Below, in pieces: positions 16,985 through 27,265 of a DNA stretch of 64,000 bases (its first letter is position 1; each line of letters opens with the position of its first letter). The DNA lies in NCBI RefSeq assembly GCF_037976325.1, contig NZ_CP150265.1:2599501-2663500 (forward strand), written 5' to 3'. Made by a program: the position numbers and the translations under genes. Source of the stretch: Paenibacillus sp. FSL K6-3182 (GTDB taxonomy: Bacteria > Bacillota > Bacilli > Paenibacillales > Paenibacillaceae). Below the pieces are notes generated by a model that made no database searches, was not told where the DNA came from, and saw nothing but the letters and a program-made list of their open reading frames with translations.

Positions 16985-18640
16985 ATGCAATCTAAGAAAA
17001 TCAAGCGTTTGATCTTGTTCATGCTTCTCTTTTCATTAACGGCTATTCCGTTATACGGTTGTTCAAGTAATAATAGCGAGCAAGCTGCAGAGAAGTCTGA
17101 GTTTAAAGATGGGAAATTTAATCCACCTGTTACTATTAATTATGTTCGTGAAGTTGGCAATGAAATCAAGTTTCGTGATGGGGAAACGATTAACGATAAT
17201 GTGCACACAAGATGGGCAAAAGATGAATTGGGTATTATAATTAATCATCCATGGACAACTCCTGGTGGATCCGACCAATTTTCCCAGAAGATTAGATTGT
17301 CACTTTCCGCGAATGAAGAGCTTCCTGATGTAATGATGGTTAATGGTACACTGTTAACGGATCTTGTTGATTCTGGCAAATTCCTGTCCATCGATGAAGC
17401 GATTGATCAGTTTGCATCAGATCGGCTAAAAGCGCTTTATAAACAATTTCCTGAATCGTTTTATTCAGCTATGAAAGATGGTAAAAGATACGGTCTTCCT
17501 GTATTCTCTGGCGGTAACGGTTCAGATCCCGTCATGTGGATCAGACAAGATTGGCTTGACAAGCTTCAGATGAAAGCACCAACGACATTGGCGGAGCTTG
17601 AGCAATTAATGGACGCCTTCGTGAATAAAGATCCCGATGGGAATAACAAGAAAGATACGGTTGCACTTGCTATCGGAAGTAGCATAGCATCTTGGATTGC
17701 TGATTCAAGCTTTCTCTGGGGCGCTTTAGGTTCTCATGGATTGCCATTCAGATGGTATGAGAATTCGGAAGGCAAATTGCAATATGGGTCCATTGTTCCG
17801 GAGACGAAGGCCGCTCTTGGCAAGTTAAAGGAATGGACGGATAAAGGCTATGTGGATAAAGATTTTATGATCAATGATTCAGGCAAAGCTGCTGAGAGGT
17901 TTACAGCCGGCAATGAAGGAATCATCTTCGGGCCAGCGTGGATGGTTGGTTGGCCGAATCCAGATGTCCTCAAGAATGTACCAAGTGCAGTATTAAAGCC
18001 ATACCCAATAGTTTCAGGACCTAATGGTGAAATCGGACGTACGGGTGAAGGCTTAACCGTTGGATATTTTGTCTTCAACAAAAATTTCAAACATATGGAT
18101 GCGTTCTTCCGTTATCTAGATGCGCTTTATGGTTTTCAGTATGGGGATGAGAAGTACTTCAAGAATGGTTGGTATGAAGGATATGACTTTGTTATTAAGC
18201 CGGACGGAAGCGTTAGCTATGATGATAAGGATATTCCTGGAGGTAAACTGGATCCTTCGAAGTATGCGTTGACGAGAAATGCTCCAGATATCCCATTCAA
18301 AGCCTACGATACAATGAAGAAATTGTCCGATGGACTTGAACCAATAACGGTTTTTGAGAAACAATTGGCAACCAGTGTTAACGTTGATAGGGAAGCAGCG
18401 ACTATTACGACCGATCAGAATAAGTATCGGATCGCGGATATGTTCACGGGTAGCCCAACAACTACAATGAAGAGCAAGAAACAGTTTCTGGATAAGATGG
18501 AGCAGGAGGTAATCGCTAAAATTGTTTTGGGTAAATCCCCATTGGATGACTTCGATAAATTCGTAGAGGAATGGAAGTCCGGCGGTGGAGATGATATCAC
18601 GAACGAAGTGAATGAATGGTACAAATCTATAAAAAAATAG
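16985..18640 (+). CDS. Sugar ABC transporter substrate-binding lipoprotein
   Basis: 551 residues. A lipoprotein signal peptide ends in LYGC with the lipidated cysteine at residue 26. The rest matches the large LplA-like extracellular solute-binding proteins of CUT1 importers: a start such as VTINYVREVGNE, a tryptophan-rich RQDWLDKLQMKAPTTLAELE segment and the DPDGNNKKDTVAL calcium-like loop. The protein would capture an oligosaccharide outside the membrane for the two permeases at 22224 and 23144. It is followed by a strong terminator before the kinase gene, so the binding protein can be made in excess over the rest. A gggggaga site precedes the ATG. Confidence 0.92.
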   Translation: MQSKKIKRLILFMLLFSLTAIPLYGCSSNNSEQAAEKSEFKDGKFNPPVTINYVREVGNEIKFRDGETINDNVHTRWAKDELGIIINHPWTTPGGSDQFSQKIRLSLSANEELPDVMMVNGTLLTDLVDSGKFLSIDEAIDQFASDRLKALYKQFPESFYSAMKDGKRYGLPVFSGGNGSDPVMWIRQDWLDKLQMKAPTTLAELEQLMDAFVNKDPDGNNKKDTVALAIGSSIASWIADSSFLWGALGSHGLPFRWYENSEGKLQYGSIVPETKAALGKLKEWTDKGYVDKDFMINDSGKAAERFTAGNEGIIFGPAWMVGWPNPDVLKNVPSAVLKPYPIVSGPNGEIGRTGEGLTVGYFVFNKNFKHMDAFFRYLDALYGFQYGDEKYFKNGWYEGYDFVIKPDGSVSYDDKDIPGGKLDPSKYALTRNAPDIPFKAYDTMKKLSDGLEPITVFEKQLATSVNVDREAATITTDQNKYRIADMFTGSPTTTMKSKKQFLDKMEQEVIAKIVLGKSPLDDFDKFVEEWKSGGGDDITNEVNEWYKSIKK

Positions 18641-18653
18641 TATGAAGGGTTTC

Positions 18654-18690
18654 AAGACCTAATCAGTATCAATCTGATTAGGTCTTTTAC
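18654..18690 (+). terminator. Terminator between binding protein and sensor kinase
   Basis: A perfect 13-bp stem (aagacctaatcag and ctgattaggtctt) with a seven-base loop and T-rich tail. Partial read-through would give differential expression of the upstream binding protein and downstream regulatory and permease genes. Confidence 0.85.
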
Positions 18691-18736
18691 TCAGCTAATG
18701 TCAAGGATCAGAAGGCTGAAAGTAGGTTGATGGCAT

Positions 18737-20446
18737 ATGTTTTTCAAAAAGAAAAGCATTTATACGAAGACGTTATGGAGCATATCACTGTTGGTTACGC
18801 TGATTGTCCTCTTATATGCATATTCAAATTACATGAGCTTGACTGTGATCAAGCATGAAATAAAAACATCAAATTTGAATCGATTATCGTTCCTTCGTAC
18901 TCAAATGGATACAATGATGAAGCAAATAGATCAGTCTGTGTCGATTATAAGTCGGGACTCGGTGGTCAACACCTTCTCTTTGATGGACGATTCTGATTTA
19001 TATGAATTTCTAATAACCAATCAGGAAATACGCGAGCGATTATTAATAAATAAAGCTGCCAGCAATTGGAGTAATGACTTCACGCTATATTTTTCAAATA
19101 AACAAATTATTAGTACGATGAGATATGCCCATCAATACAATTTAAAGGATATAGAAAAGAATTTATCCTTTTCTTGGACCCCTTACCTATGGGAATACGG
19201 GCAAATGAAAGAAAAACGTTTTATAAAGCATTTTGTATTGCCCGATACGAATGGTCTTGTAATCGCGGTTAGTTTTGAGGAAAGCAATATAGTTGAAATG
19301 TTGAATAGCTTTAAGAAGGCGAACAATGGAGATCCATTTCTATACACGAATCAGAAGAAGATCATACCGAACCGAACGGCCCAAGGGGCTTTGATCTCAT
19401 CGGTATTGCGTTTATTTGATGAAAACTCTACTGGTGAATCCGGCTATCGCCAAGTGAACATAGACGGAAAAGCTTATTTATTTCTTTATGTAAAGCTACA
19501 GGAAACAGACTGGTATCTCATTGATTACGTGTCTCTGGACACTATCTTCAAGCCGATTGAGAGGAGCAGTTATTTATTTTATGCTTCTATCGGATTCGTT
19601 GTTATCACGAGTATCTTTGCATTATTAATGTTATATCGCTACGTTCAAATACCGATAAGGAAACTGGTTTCCGCAGTAGGGAAATTAAAATCGGGAGATT
19701 TTTCAACACGCATTCAAACCGGCTCTAATAATGAGTTCGGTTATCTATATATTCGTTTTAATGAAATGGCAGTTCAAATTCAAGAATTAATCGAAAAGGT
19801 ATATGTTGAACAAATTCAGACGAGAGATGCGAATATGAAGCAACTTCAATCTCAGATCAACCCTCATTTCCTTTATAATTCACTGGAATATATCAACAGT
19901 GCGATACGTATGAAGCAATTGGATGCTGCGGAAAGAATGACGTATAATCTGGGCGATTACTATCGTTATATGACACGTGTGGAAAATCAAATGGTAACAG
20001 TAAGGGAAGAGATGGATCTAGTTGAAAATTATCTAGAGATTCAATCGATGCGTGCTAGTCGAATTTATTATGAGATCGAAATGGATGAAGTTCTTCAGTC
20101 CCAAGTCATCCCTCGTTTGTGTATTCAGCCTATTGTCGAGAATGCTCTTATTCATGGTCTTGAAGGAAAAGCGGGATACGGCACCATTCATATTAGGGGA
20201 ATTAAAGAGGAGAATTACTATCGAATAGAAGTAACGGATAACGGTGTCGGAATGGAAGAGAAGGCAATTGGACAACTATTGAAGCAGTTGCAAACAAGGG
20301 ATTTAGACAATATAAGTTGTGGATTGTGGAACGTTCACAATCGTCTGAGATACAAGTTCGGGGAAGACTCCGGTATTTTACTGAGAACCAATAAGGAAAG
20401 CGGATTAACCGTTATCTTACAATGGAAAAGTGCTGAATCCGTGTAA
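18737..20446 (+). CDS. YesM-type sensor histidine kinase
   Basis: 569 residues. A membrane segment at about 14-33 and another at about 278-302 flank an extracellular sensor domain; a HAMP region follows. The His_kinase domain has the phosphoacceptor H377 in QINPHFLYNSLEYIN, and the ATP-binding domain ends with DNGVGMEEKAIG and a CGLWNVHNRLRYKFG G2-like box. It should sense an extracellular sugar or the loaded binding protein and phosphorylate the regulator encoded 38 bases downstream. The organisation binding protein, kinase, regulator, permeases is common in Paenibacillus. Confidence 0.92.
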   Translation: MFFKKKSIYTKTLWSISLLVTLIVLLYAYSNYMSLTVIKHEIKTSNLNRLSFLRTQMDTMMKQIDQSVSIISRDSVVNTFSLMDDSDLYEFLITNQEIRERLLINKAASNWSNDFTLYFSNKQIISTMRYAHQYNLKDIEKNLSFSWTPYLWEYGQMKEKRFIKHFVLPDTNGLVIAVSFEESNIVEMLNSFKKANNGDPFLYTNQKKIIPNRTAQGALISSVLRLFDENSTGESGYRQVNIDGKAYLFLYVKLQETDWYLIDYVSLDTIFKPIERSSYLFYASIGFVVITSIFALLMLYRYVQIPIRKLVSAVGKLKSGDFSTRIQTGSNNEFGYLYIRFNEMAVQIQELIEKVYVEQIQTRDANMKQLQSQINPHFLYNSLEYINSAIRMKQLDAAERMTYNLGDYYRYMTRVENQMVTVREEMDLVENYLEIQSMRASRIYYEIEMDEVLQSQVIPRLCIQPIVENALIHGLEGKAGYGTIHIRGIKEENYYRIEVTDNGVGMEEKAIGQLLKQLQTRDLDNISCGLWNVHNRLRYKFGEDSGILLRTNKESGLTVILQWKSAESV

Positions 20447-20484
20447 GTTAGAGGTTGATGGCGTATATAGAGGAGTTGATCGCT

Positions 20485-22131
20485 ATGTATAGTGTATTGC
20501 TAGTTGATGATGAGATCCATCTAATTGAAAGCTTGGAAGAGACTATAGACTGGAAAGCGCTTGAAATATCCAATCTATACTTGGCTTATTCTGTAGATGA
20601 AGGCATCGATATACTTTTAAACCACTCCATCGATATTGTAATAACAGATATTCGAATGCCCCCAAAAAATGGGTTGGCATTAATACAAGAAATTTCGATT
20701 AAATGGCCAAGGATTAGATGCATTCTGCTATCAGGCTATGCAGAATTCGAATATGCCATCAAAGCTATTGAACTGAAGGTGATCGAATATTTGATGAAGC
20801 CAATACGGATCGATCAATTTATTCAAGCTGTTCAAAAGGCGGTTTCCCTTATTAAGGAAGAAGGCGAAAAGATCGTTTCAACCCAACACCTACAGCGTCA
20901 GATAAAAGAAAACTTACCAATAATTCGGGCAAGTCTGTTAAAAGAAATGCTCCGAGGTAGGAAATATACACATGAAGAACTTCTGGCGAAGCTGAGTTTT
21001 TGTAAATTGTCCTTTGATCCGCTACACGAATGCTCTATGTTCATCATTCGGTTGGAAGAGCCATTCGGCAACTTTCTAGACTCAGATCGAACCATTCTGG
21101 AATATGCCGTAGTAAACATAGTAGAAGAATTAATAAAACCGGAGTTACTTATGTGGTATTGCAAAGATATTCATGAAAATCTGGTGTTCCTTGTGCAAAT
21201 GAAAGAGAAAGACCAGTCACCTCGAATCTCTGGACCTGCCAAGATCACCTTACTTGAGAAACTAACGATAGAGATTCAACATAATGTGCAGATTTATTTA
21301 AAAGGTCATATCTCTTTGATCGTGGGTGAATGGGTTGAGTTTGCCAATGGAATCGGACCTTTGTATAAGAAGTGTATTGCTCTTCTGAGGCAACATGCAT
21401 CTGTTCAGGACGAAATCTTCATGACCATATATGATGTGAAAAAAAACTCCTGGGTGAAAGCATTAGACGGCTTATACGAGCCTCCCCTATTATCCCAGCT
21501 TCTTGAGGCGGGCAAATGGGATCTCATTGATGAAAAACTAGAACAAGTTTTTAATGAAATTAAGCAATTACAAAATTCTCCAAAAGAGCATTTACATGAA
21601 GCTGCCCTAGCTATCTCGAGCGCGATTATCCATATGCTTCATAATAATGGTTTAGTCCTTTATGAAGTGTTTGGAAATGAACAGCAAGGCTTCCATCATG
21701 TAAGTAGTTTCAATCAAATATATGATTTGGAGAGATGGACGTCCATTGTCTTTCAGCAAGTTCGAAAGCATTTCGAGGAAAAAACGCAGGAGAATAACGA
21801 ATCCATCGTGGCTTCCGTTCACCGGATTATTCATGCATTACCCCTGCAGGAGCTGACAGTAGGGTTGATTGCGGATCAGATGTCGCTGCATCCGGCTTAT
21901 TTATCAAAGATATATAAAACGGAAACAGGCGAGAATATATCAGATCATATTATCCACTTGAAGCTCGAACGTGCTAAACAACTGCTCCTAGGGACCAATG
22001 ATAAAGTTTATGAGATTACAGATCAGCTAGGTTATCAGAACCCTCAATATATGATTAAGATATTCAAGAGGCATTATGGAGTAACGCCTCAAGAATACCG
22101 AGATCAAAAAACAAAATCTTCAGGTCATTAA
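20485..22131 (+). CDS. YesN-type response regulator with AraC output domain
   Basis: 548 residues from the ATG at 20485, which has gaggag nine bases upstream and gives the usual MYSVLLVDDE start; a GTG 30 bases earlier is unlikely. The receiver domain has D55 in DIVITDIRMP as the phosphorylation site. A long central linker follows, and the last 100 residues are an AraC-type double helix-turn-helix (LSKIYKTETGENISDHIIHL, ending YMIKIFKRHYGVTPQEYRDQ). It should activate the adjacent transporter genes on phosphorylation by the kinase at 18737. Confidence 0.93.
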   Translation: MYSVLLVDDEIHLIESLEETIDWKALEISNLYLAYSVDEGIDILLNHSIDIVITDIRMPPKNGLALIQEISIKWPRIRCILLSGYAEFEYAIKAIELKVIEYLMKPIRIDQFIQAVQKAVSLIKEEGEKIVSTQHLQRQIKENLPIIRASLLKEMLRGRKYTHEELLAKLSFCKLSFDPLHECSMFIIRLEEPFGNFLDSDRTILEYAVVNIVEELIKPELLMWYCKDIHENLVFLVQMKEKDQSPRISGPAKITLLEKLTIEIQHNVQIYLKGHISLIVGEWVEFANGIGPLYKKCIALLRQHASVQDEIFMTIYDVKKNSWVKALDGLYEPPLLSQLLEAGKWDLIDEKLEQVFNEIKQLQNSPKEHLHEAALAISSAIIHMLHNNGLVLYEVFGNEQQGFHHVSSFNQIYDLERWTSIVFQQVRKHFEEKTQENNESIVASVHRIIHALPLQELTVGLIADQMSLHPAYLSKIYKTETGENISDHIIHLKLERAKQLLLGTNDKVYEITDQLGYQNPQYMIKIFKRHYGVTPQEYRDQKTKSSGH

Positions 22132-22223
22132 AATCCTACCATTTGAGATGAGATTTGTGCCCTATAAACATCTATTTCTCGCTTGTTATAATGTTTGTAC
22201 AAACAGAGAAAAGGAGTTTTTAA

Positions 22224-23129
22224 ATGGGAAATCGTTCATTGTACAAGCGGAATTATCAGCTTTATCTGATGATCATACCGGGAATAATAAGTGCTTTCAT
22301 TTTTTACTATCTCCCGATGGCTGGTGCTATCATGGCTTTTCAGGACTTTAAACCTTGGTTGGGTTTTATAGAATCACCATGGGTTGGGTTTAAGCATTTT
22401 CATACTATATTCCAATATGATGAATCTAAACAGGTCATCTGGAATACGCTGGTGATTGCAAGTTTGAAGATAGTCTTTGGATTAATTGTTCCTGTTACGT
22501 TCGCACTCCTGTTAAATGAAGTTCGAAATACGAAACTTAAAAAAACAGTTCAAACCTTGGTTTATTTTCCGCACTTTCTCTCCTGGGTATTATTGGGGGG
22601 GGTATTACTAGACATTTTATCTCCCAATGGGGGACTCCTGAACCGATTCATAGAAGGTGTTTTTGGAATTGAACCATTCTTTTTCCTAGGAGATGGCACT
22701 TCATTCCGGATTACGGTTATCGTGAGTGATGTATGGAAAGAATTCGGGTTTTCAACAATTGTATTTTTGGCCTCATTAGCAGGTATTAGTCCTACACTGT
22801 ACGAAGCTTCTGTCATGGACGGGGCTAATCGTTGGAAACAGACCGTTCATGTGACAATCCCCGGCATACTCCCTATCATCATTGTAATGGGGACCCTCGC
22901 GCTAGGTAATGTTCTAAATGCAGGGTTCGACCAGATATTTAACTTGTATAATCCGTTAGTATATGACAAGGGCGATATTATCGATACGTATGTATATCGC
23001 ATGTCTATCATTAATGGTGATTACAGCTTTGGTACAGCGGTTGGATTATTCAAATCTATTGTCGCTATGATTCTCATTATTATTTCGTACAGATTAGCTT
23101 ATAAATTTGCGAATTACCGGATCTTTTAG
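22224..23129 (+). CDS. Sugar ABC transporter permease, LplB type
   Basis: 301 residues with six predicted membrane helices. The start MGNRSLYKRNYQLYLMIIPG and the EAA loop (YEASVMDGANRWKQTVHVTI) identify the first permease of a CUT1 importer; the loop docks the ATPase. The aaaggag site lies before the ATG. The partner permease starts 14 bases after the stop. No ATPase gene is in the window, as usual for systems sharing an MsmX-like ATPase. Confidence 0.93.
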   Translation: MGNRSLYKRNYQLYLMIIPGIISAFIFYYLPMAGAIMAFQDFKPWLGFIESPWVGFKHFHTIFQYDESKQVIWNTLVIASLKIVFGLIVPVTFALLLNEVRNTKLKKTVQTLVYFPHFLSWVLLGGVLLDILSPNGGLLNRFIEGVFGIEPFFFLGDGTSFRITVIVSDVWKEFGFSTIVFLASLAGISPTLYEASVMDGANRWKQTVHVTIPGILPIIIVMGTLALGNVLNAGFDQIFNLYNPLVYDKGDIIDTYVYRMSIINGDYSFGTAVGLFKSIVAMILIIISYRLAYKFANYRIF

Positions 23130-23143
23130 CAGGGGGCAACGAT

Positions 23144-24022
23144 ATGAATAAGGTAAAGCGTGGATATTCTATATTTACAATCGGAAACAATGTGTTTTTA
23201 ATTTTAGTCGCATTATTGTGTATCATTCCATTGATCCATATTCTAGCAGTTTCTTTTAGCGGACGCGCCGCAGCAAATGCCAATATTGTCGGCCTATGGC
23301 CGGTAGATTTTAATGTAGATGCCTACGTTAAGACGATAGGTAACGAACAATTTGTCAATGCAATATGGACTACGATTAAACGAACAGTTCTGGGCACGGC
23401 CATCGGCATGGCTATTACTATTTTAACCGCTTATCCGCTCTCTAAAGAAAGCAACGTATTTAAAGGTAGAACCGTATTCGCTTGGGCACTAGTGTTTACA
23501 ATGCTATTTAGCGGTGGTTTAGTGCCAACATACATCCTGGTTCAGAAGTTACATTTGTTTAATACGATATGGGCGTTAATTCTACCCGGAATCGTAGGTG
23601 TTTATAATATTATTCTGATGTTGAACTTCTTTCGAATTATACCGAAGGAACTAGAAGAAGCTTCGCTGATCGATGGTGCCAATCACATAACGATCTTGCT
23701 ACGTGTATACTTGCCTATTTCGTTACCGTCGCTTGCAACTCTCATACTATTTACTATGGTTGGGCATTGGAATTCATGGTTTGATGGATTAATATATATG
23801 ACCAAACCAGAAAACTATCCACTTGCTACTTATTTACAAACGGTCATTGTCCAGCAAGATTTCAGTAAAATATCAGTGAAAGCTGAGGACTTGGCTAATA
23901 TATCCCAAAGAACGGTCAAATCAGCGCAAATTTTTATTGGAATGCTACCTATTCTTCTTATTTATCCATTTTTTCAAAGGTTCTTTGTTAAAGGAATTGT
24001 TGTTGGGGCTGTAAAAGAATAG
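23144..24022 (+). CDS. Sugar ABC transporter permease, LplC type
   Basis: 292 residues, six membrane helices. The EAA loop is LEEASLIDGANHITILLRVY and the protein ends FVKGIVVGAVKE, the typical end of LplC/YtcP-like permeases. It pairs with the permease at 22224 to form the channel. It is the last gene of the transporter set; no strong terminator follows, and decayed DNA with a GH30 end begins about 260 bases later. Confidence 0.93.
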   Translation: MNKVKRGYSIFTIGNNVFLILVALLCIIPLIHILAVSFSGRAAANANIVGLWPVDFNVDAYVKTIGNEQFVNAIWTTIKRTVLGTAIGMAITILTAYPLSKESNVFKGRTVFAWALVFTMLFSGGLVPTYILVQKLHLFNTIWALILPGIVGVYNIILMLNFFRIIPKELEEASLIDGANHITILLRVYLPISLPSLATLILFTMVGHWNSWFDGLIYMTKPENYPLATYLQTVIVQQDFSKISVKAEDLANISQRTVKSAQIFIGMLPILLIYPFFQRFFVKGIVVGAVKE

Positions 24023-24284
24023 TATATAAGTCTTCATATTGAGGGGGAAGTAAGGAAGTCTTAGACTAGATGATATTAGTTCCTTATTGACTTACTATAA
24101 TAAACAAATGGTTGAACCAGTGAACATAATCCCTGAGTTCAATATGAAGTTGCTCTGAATTAAAAAAACAACGACAACCAATTAACGTACAGAACTTGTT
24201 TTCAGCCTCCTGGAGAAACTATACACCTGAAATTAAATTAACGGGCACTTCGGTCGATTTGTTTGTCCGGGATCGCATATTATT

Positions 24285-24458
24285 GCATCCAGCTACGGGT
24301 CGGCAGCCAGTGTGTCTAATGTTGCGTTTCTAAGTTCTTCCGGCAAACAGGTTATTGTAGTCCTATTCAATGAAAACGAAGCGCCGCAGCCATTTACGCT
24401 GGTTTGGGATGACAAACAGGCAACAGGCATTTTGCACGAACAAAATGAACGGCGATAA
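24285..24458 (+). pseudogene. C-terminal fragment of a GH30-like glycosidase
   Basis: An open frame reads ASSYGSAASVSNVAFLSSSG, then KQVIVVLFNENEAPQPFTLV and WDDKQATG before a TAA. This resembles the C-terminal beta-sandwich of GH30 enzymes, where SNVAF, an NPDG-like turn and a valine-rich strand recur. The catalytic barrel is gone. The fragment sits right after the transporter set, so a GH30 enzyme may once have belonged to that locus. It ends exactly where the IS110 remnant begins. Confidence 0.5.
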
Positions 24459-25147
24459 TCTCCGTTTCTACCGTTTGTAAATGCAGGCAAGCAAGATCGT
24501 ACTCATCGAGCAGCTGCTTCAAGTGGAGCTTGTAGGCATGTGTGGCTTGCTCAGAACCCACAGATCTGCTAGCCAATGAGATAAGAGCTCGAGCTTTTCG
24601 ATCACCAGAATGCCGTTTCATAAGCGTTTTCCAGCCCCGTAAGATATCTTGAGGCTGTAATTTACACAATTCTTCGGGCGTTGGGAAAAGACGAAGTGTC
24701 GCCAATGAACCGATACACATGATGTTTTTAAAAACTTGTCGTAACTCAGGAAAAACAACGTCGACCCAGCGGTGAATTTGGTTCTTCGCACTAACGAGTC
24801 TCGTTACGACAGAGTCACGGTTTGAGAGAAAGACACGTAGTTATTCAAATGCCGGGTGAAAGAGTAGTAGCCGTTTTTGACCATGTCTGCAATGACGAGA
24901 GCATCCTTTTTGTCACTCTTGGATGGGAATTGTCGCGGTTTTCATTATTCTTTTTCACGAGATGTGGATTGACTAGAACAACTTCAAACTGACGATTTGA
25001 GAGCCCTTTGGATAGATTAAGTCAGTAGTGTCTGGTAGGCTCCATTCCAACAATGGCTGCCGTTAAAGCGTGAGTGGTTTGCAGCGACTGGATCCACCGA
25101 AGAAGGCTGTTAAAACCTTCAATGCTATTGCTAATTATGCGAAAGAT
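24459..25147 (-). pseudogene. IS110-family transposase remnant
   Basis: On the minus strand, in shifting frames, it reads ISNSIEGFNSLLRWIQ, then AIVGMEPTRHY, LNLSKGLSNRQFEVVLVNPH and HLVKKN, and later SLATLRLFPTPEELCKLQPQ and ASRSVGSEQATHAYKLHLKQ. These follow the order of IS110-family transposases (RuvC-like N-terminal domain with GMEPTGHY, then the linker). The C-terminal serine-containing domain is missing and there are several stops and shifts. It lies between a GH30 fragment and a cotJC fragment. Confidence 0.8.
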
Positions 25148-25281
25148 GATGCTTTTTGGTTGAAAATAATTTTTTTGACTAGTGGAGGTGAAGATTTTTT
25201 CGATATTAAACAAAATTATTCGAAATCGAAAAGCCTTACTGTGTATAGGAAAATCATCACTGTTAATTACTATGTACCAAC

Positions 25282-25662
25282 GAATTTGCACACCTTGAGA
25301 TGATTGCGACCATGATTTACAAGCTGACAAAAGATGCAACGCCAGAACAGCTTAAGGCTGCAGGTCTAGGTGCTCATTATGTGGCTCATGACAGCGCTTT
25401 GTTTTATGAGAATGCAGGCGGCGTACCCTTTACGGCTACGTACATTCAGGCCAAAGGTGATCCAATTGCGGATCTATATGAGGACATAGCGGCGGAGGAG
25501 AAGGCTAGGGCGACGTATCAGTGGCTAATTGATCTTACGGATGATGTGGATCTGCAGGATAGCTTGAAGTATTTGCGGGAGCGGGAGATTATACACTCTC
25601 TGCGGTTCCGGGAAGCGGTGGAAATACTTAAGGATAAGCGGGATGAGAAGATATTCTATTAG
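25282..25662 (+). pseudogene. Truncated second cotJC
   Basis: From gaatttgcacac at 25282 the DNA encodes EFAHLEMIATMI and then 120 residues that differ from the CotJC at 11155 at only two positions (F to Y and E to D). The first 65 or so codons and any start signal are absent; sequence upstream is unrelated AT-rich DNA next to the IS110 relic. Nucleotide differences are mostly silent. An internal ATG at 25300 could start a short product, but it would lack part of the metal-binding helical bundle. The cotJ terminator is copied too. Confidence 0.88.
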
Positions 25663-25666
25663 AGGG

Positions 25667-25709
25667 AACCTCTCTGCAGGGTGCTGCGGGGAGGTTTTTT
25701 CTTTTGCCT
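25667..25709 (+). terminator. Copied cotJ terminator
   Basis: The stem aacctctctgcag/ctgcggggaggtt and the T run are the same as at 11730, showing that the duplicated segment extended past the gene. Confidence 0.88.
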
Positions 25710-25866
25710 GCTGATGTTAAGCTAACAGGAAGAAGAGTGTGGTGGAACCGCTATTTATTATCGCTCTATCTTTTGCCAGAGAAACACGTCCGCTAAACCT
25801 ACAATTTGATTGATTTAACAAGTCCAACAGGAGCTAAGCGGAATTTCAGCTATACGCTTATACGCA

Positions 25867-27132
25867 GTGGTGTACACAGAAGAGTTGGAAGCAAACCGAC
25901 TTAGATGGAATGAAGTAAACCGAAGGACGTACGAGGTCGTTCATCCCTTTTGGGCGTATCAACGTTTTGTTCTTAACGAGAGAACATCAGATACCGGCAT
26001 TAGAATGGGATTTGGACTTATGCAGGCTGGAATGAAATGTGTGGGATATGCGGAATGTGATACAAAATGCGAAACATGCCTAACATTCACGCAGCATGAA
26101 GCTCATCCTAAAAAAAGTATTACACAATCTGCCTAACGTGCGGATCTCCCAAAAAACAACCTACTCCCGAGAGTTTTAAAATCTTACATGATCCAAACGA
26201 AAGGATGTGGAGTGCTTATGTTGGTTGCGGGATTTCCTTGCCAGGCTTTCTCCATTGCTGGAAAGCGTGAAGGATTTAACGACGCTATTAGAGGGACAGT
26301 ATTCTTTGAGATCATCAGGTTCGCATCTATTCTCAAACCTGAATTTATATGCCTTGAAAACGTCATAGGACTCCTCAGTCATGACAAAGGGAGAACGTTC
26401 GAGACTATCATCGGAACGTTGGATGAGTTGGGGTACGTGGGGGAGTGGTATGTGCTTAACAGCTCGGCCTATGTGCCACAAAACAGAGAACGAGTCTTCA
26501 GTGTCGCAAGTCTTAGAGGATCAAGTGGACGAAAAATATTTCCTTTCAGAGGAGAAAACAACAAGCCTGCTAAAGACTCTAAAACAATAGCTTCTAGGGT
26601 CATGATCGCTGGAAATGTAAATCCAAGCAGAAGAGGTATGAATGGCCAAGTAATTGCAGCAAACGGACTAGCGCCGACACTTACAACGAATAAGGGTGAA
26701 GGTAACAAAATTTTAGTTAATGTATCACAAAAGACAGGTGTCAACGAAGCAGGAGAAGCAGCTTGTTTAGATGCAAGTTATTTCAAAGGATTAGGAGCCA
26801 ATCAAGCTCGAACAGGGGTCATTGAACCCATGGCTGTATTAACACCTGACCGCGAAGAGAAAAGGCAGAACGGACGTCGATTTAAGGAGCCAGGGGAACC
26901 ATCTTTTACGCTAACAGCACAGGACAAACATGGAATCTATGATGGTTATCGTATTCGCAAACTGACACCTCTTGAATGTTTTCGACTGCAGTCTTTTCCG
27001 GACGATTGGTTTTATACACTCAAAGGATATGGGATAAGCGATTCCCAATTATATAAAATGGCAGGCAATGCTGTAACGAGCCGAGTTGCTTATGAAATCG
27101 GTAAACGATTGATGGATTCCTTCAGATTTTAA
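25867..27132 (+). pseudogene. DNA (cytosine-5-)-methyltransferase, frameshifted
   Basis: The first frame (25867-26136) contains TGIRMGFGLMQAGMKCVGYA, which corresponds to motif I (SAM binding) and the start of motif II. It ends at a stop. A second frame (26188-27132) carries the catalytic motif IV AGFPCQAFSIAGKREGF, ENVIGLLSHDKG (motif VI), QNRERVF (motif VIII), a target-recognition region, and the late motifs LTPLECFRLQSFPD and YKMAGNAVTSRVAYEIG. About 50 bases and a frame separate the halves, so SAM binding and catalysis are not on one polypeptide. No restriction gene is near; it resembles a phage-type orphan Dcm enzyme that died. Confidence 0.8.
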
Positions 27133-27265
27133 TGTACTTGAGTAATGCAGTCTGTTCTGTGCTGCATTAATTTTTTGTATAAACAGTATCTACATTGTTA
27201 TCTAAGGGTAATAAAAGTAGTACATGTTAGGTTATCAGCATTATCATTTCCCTCAACTAATAAAA

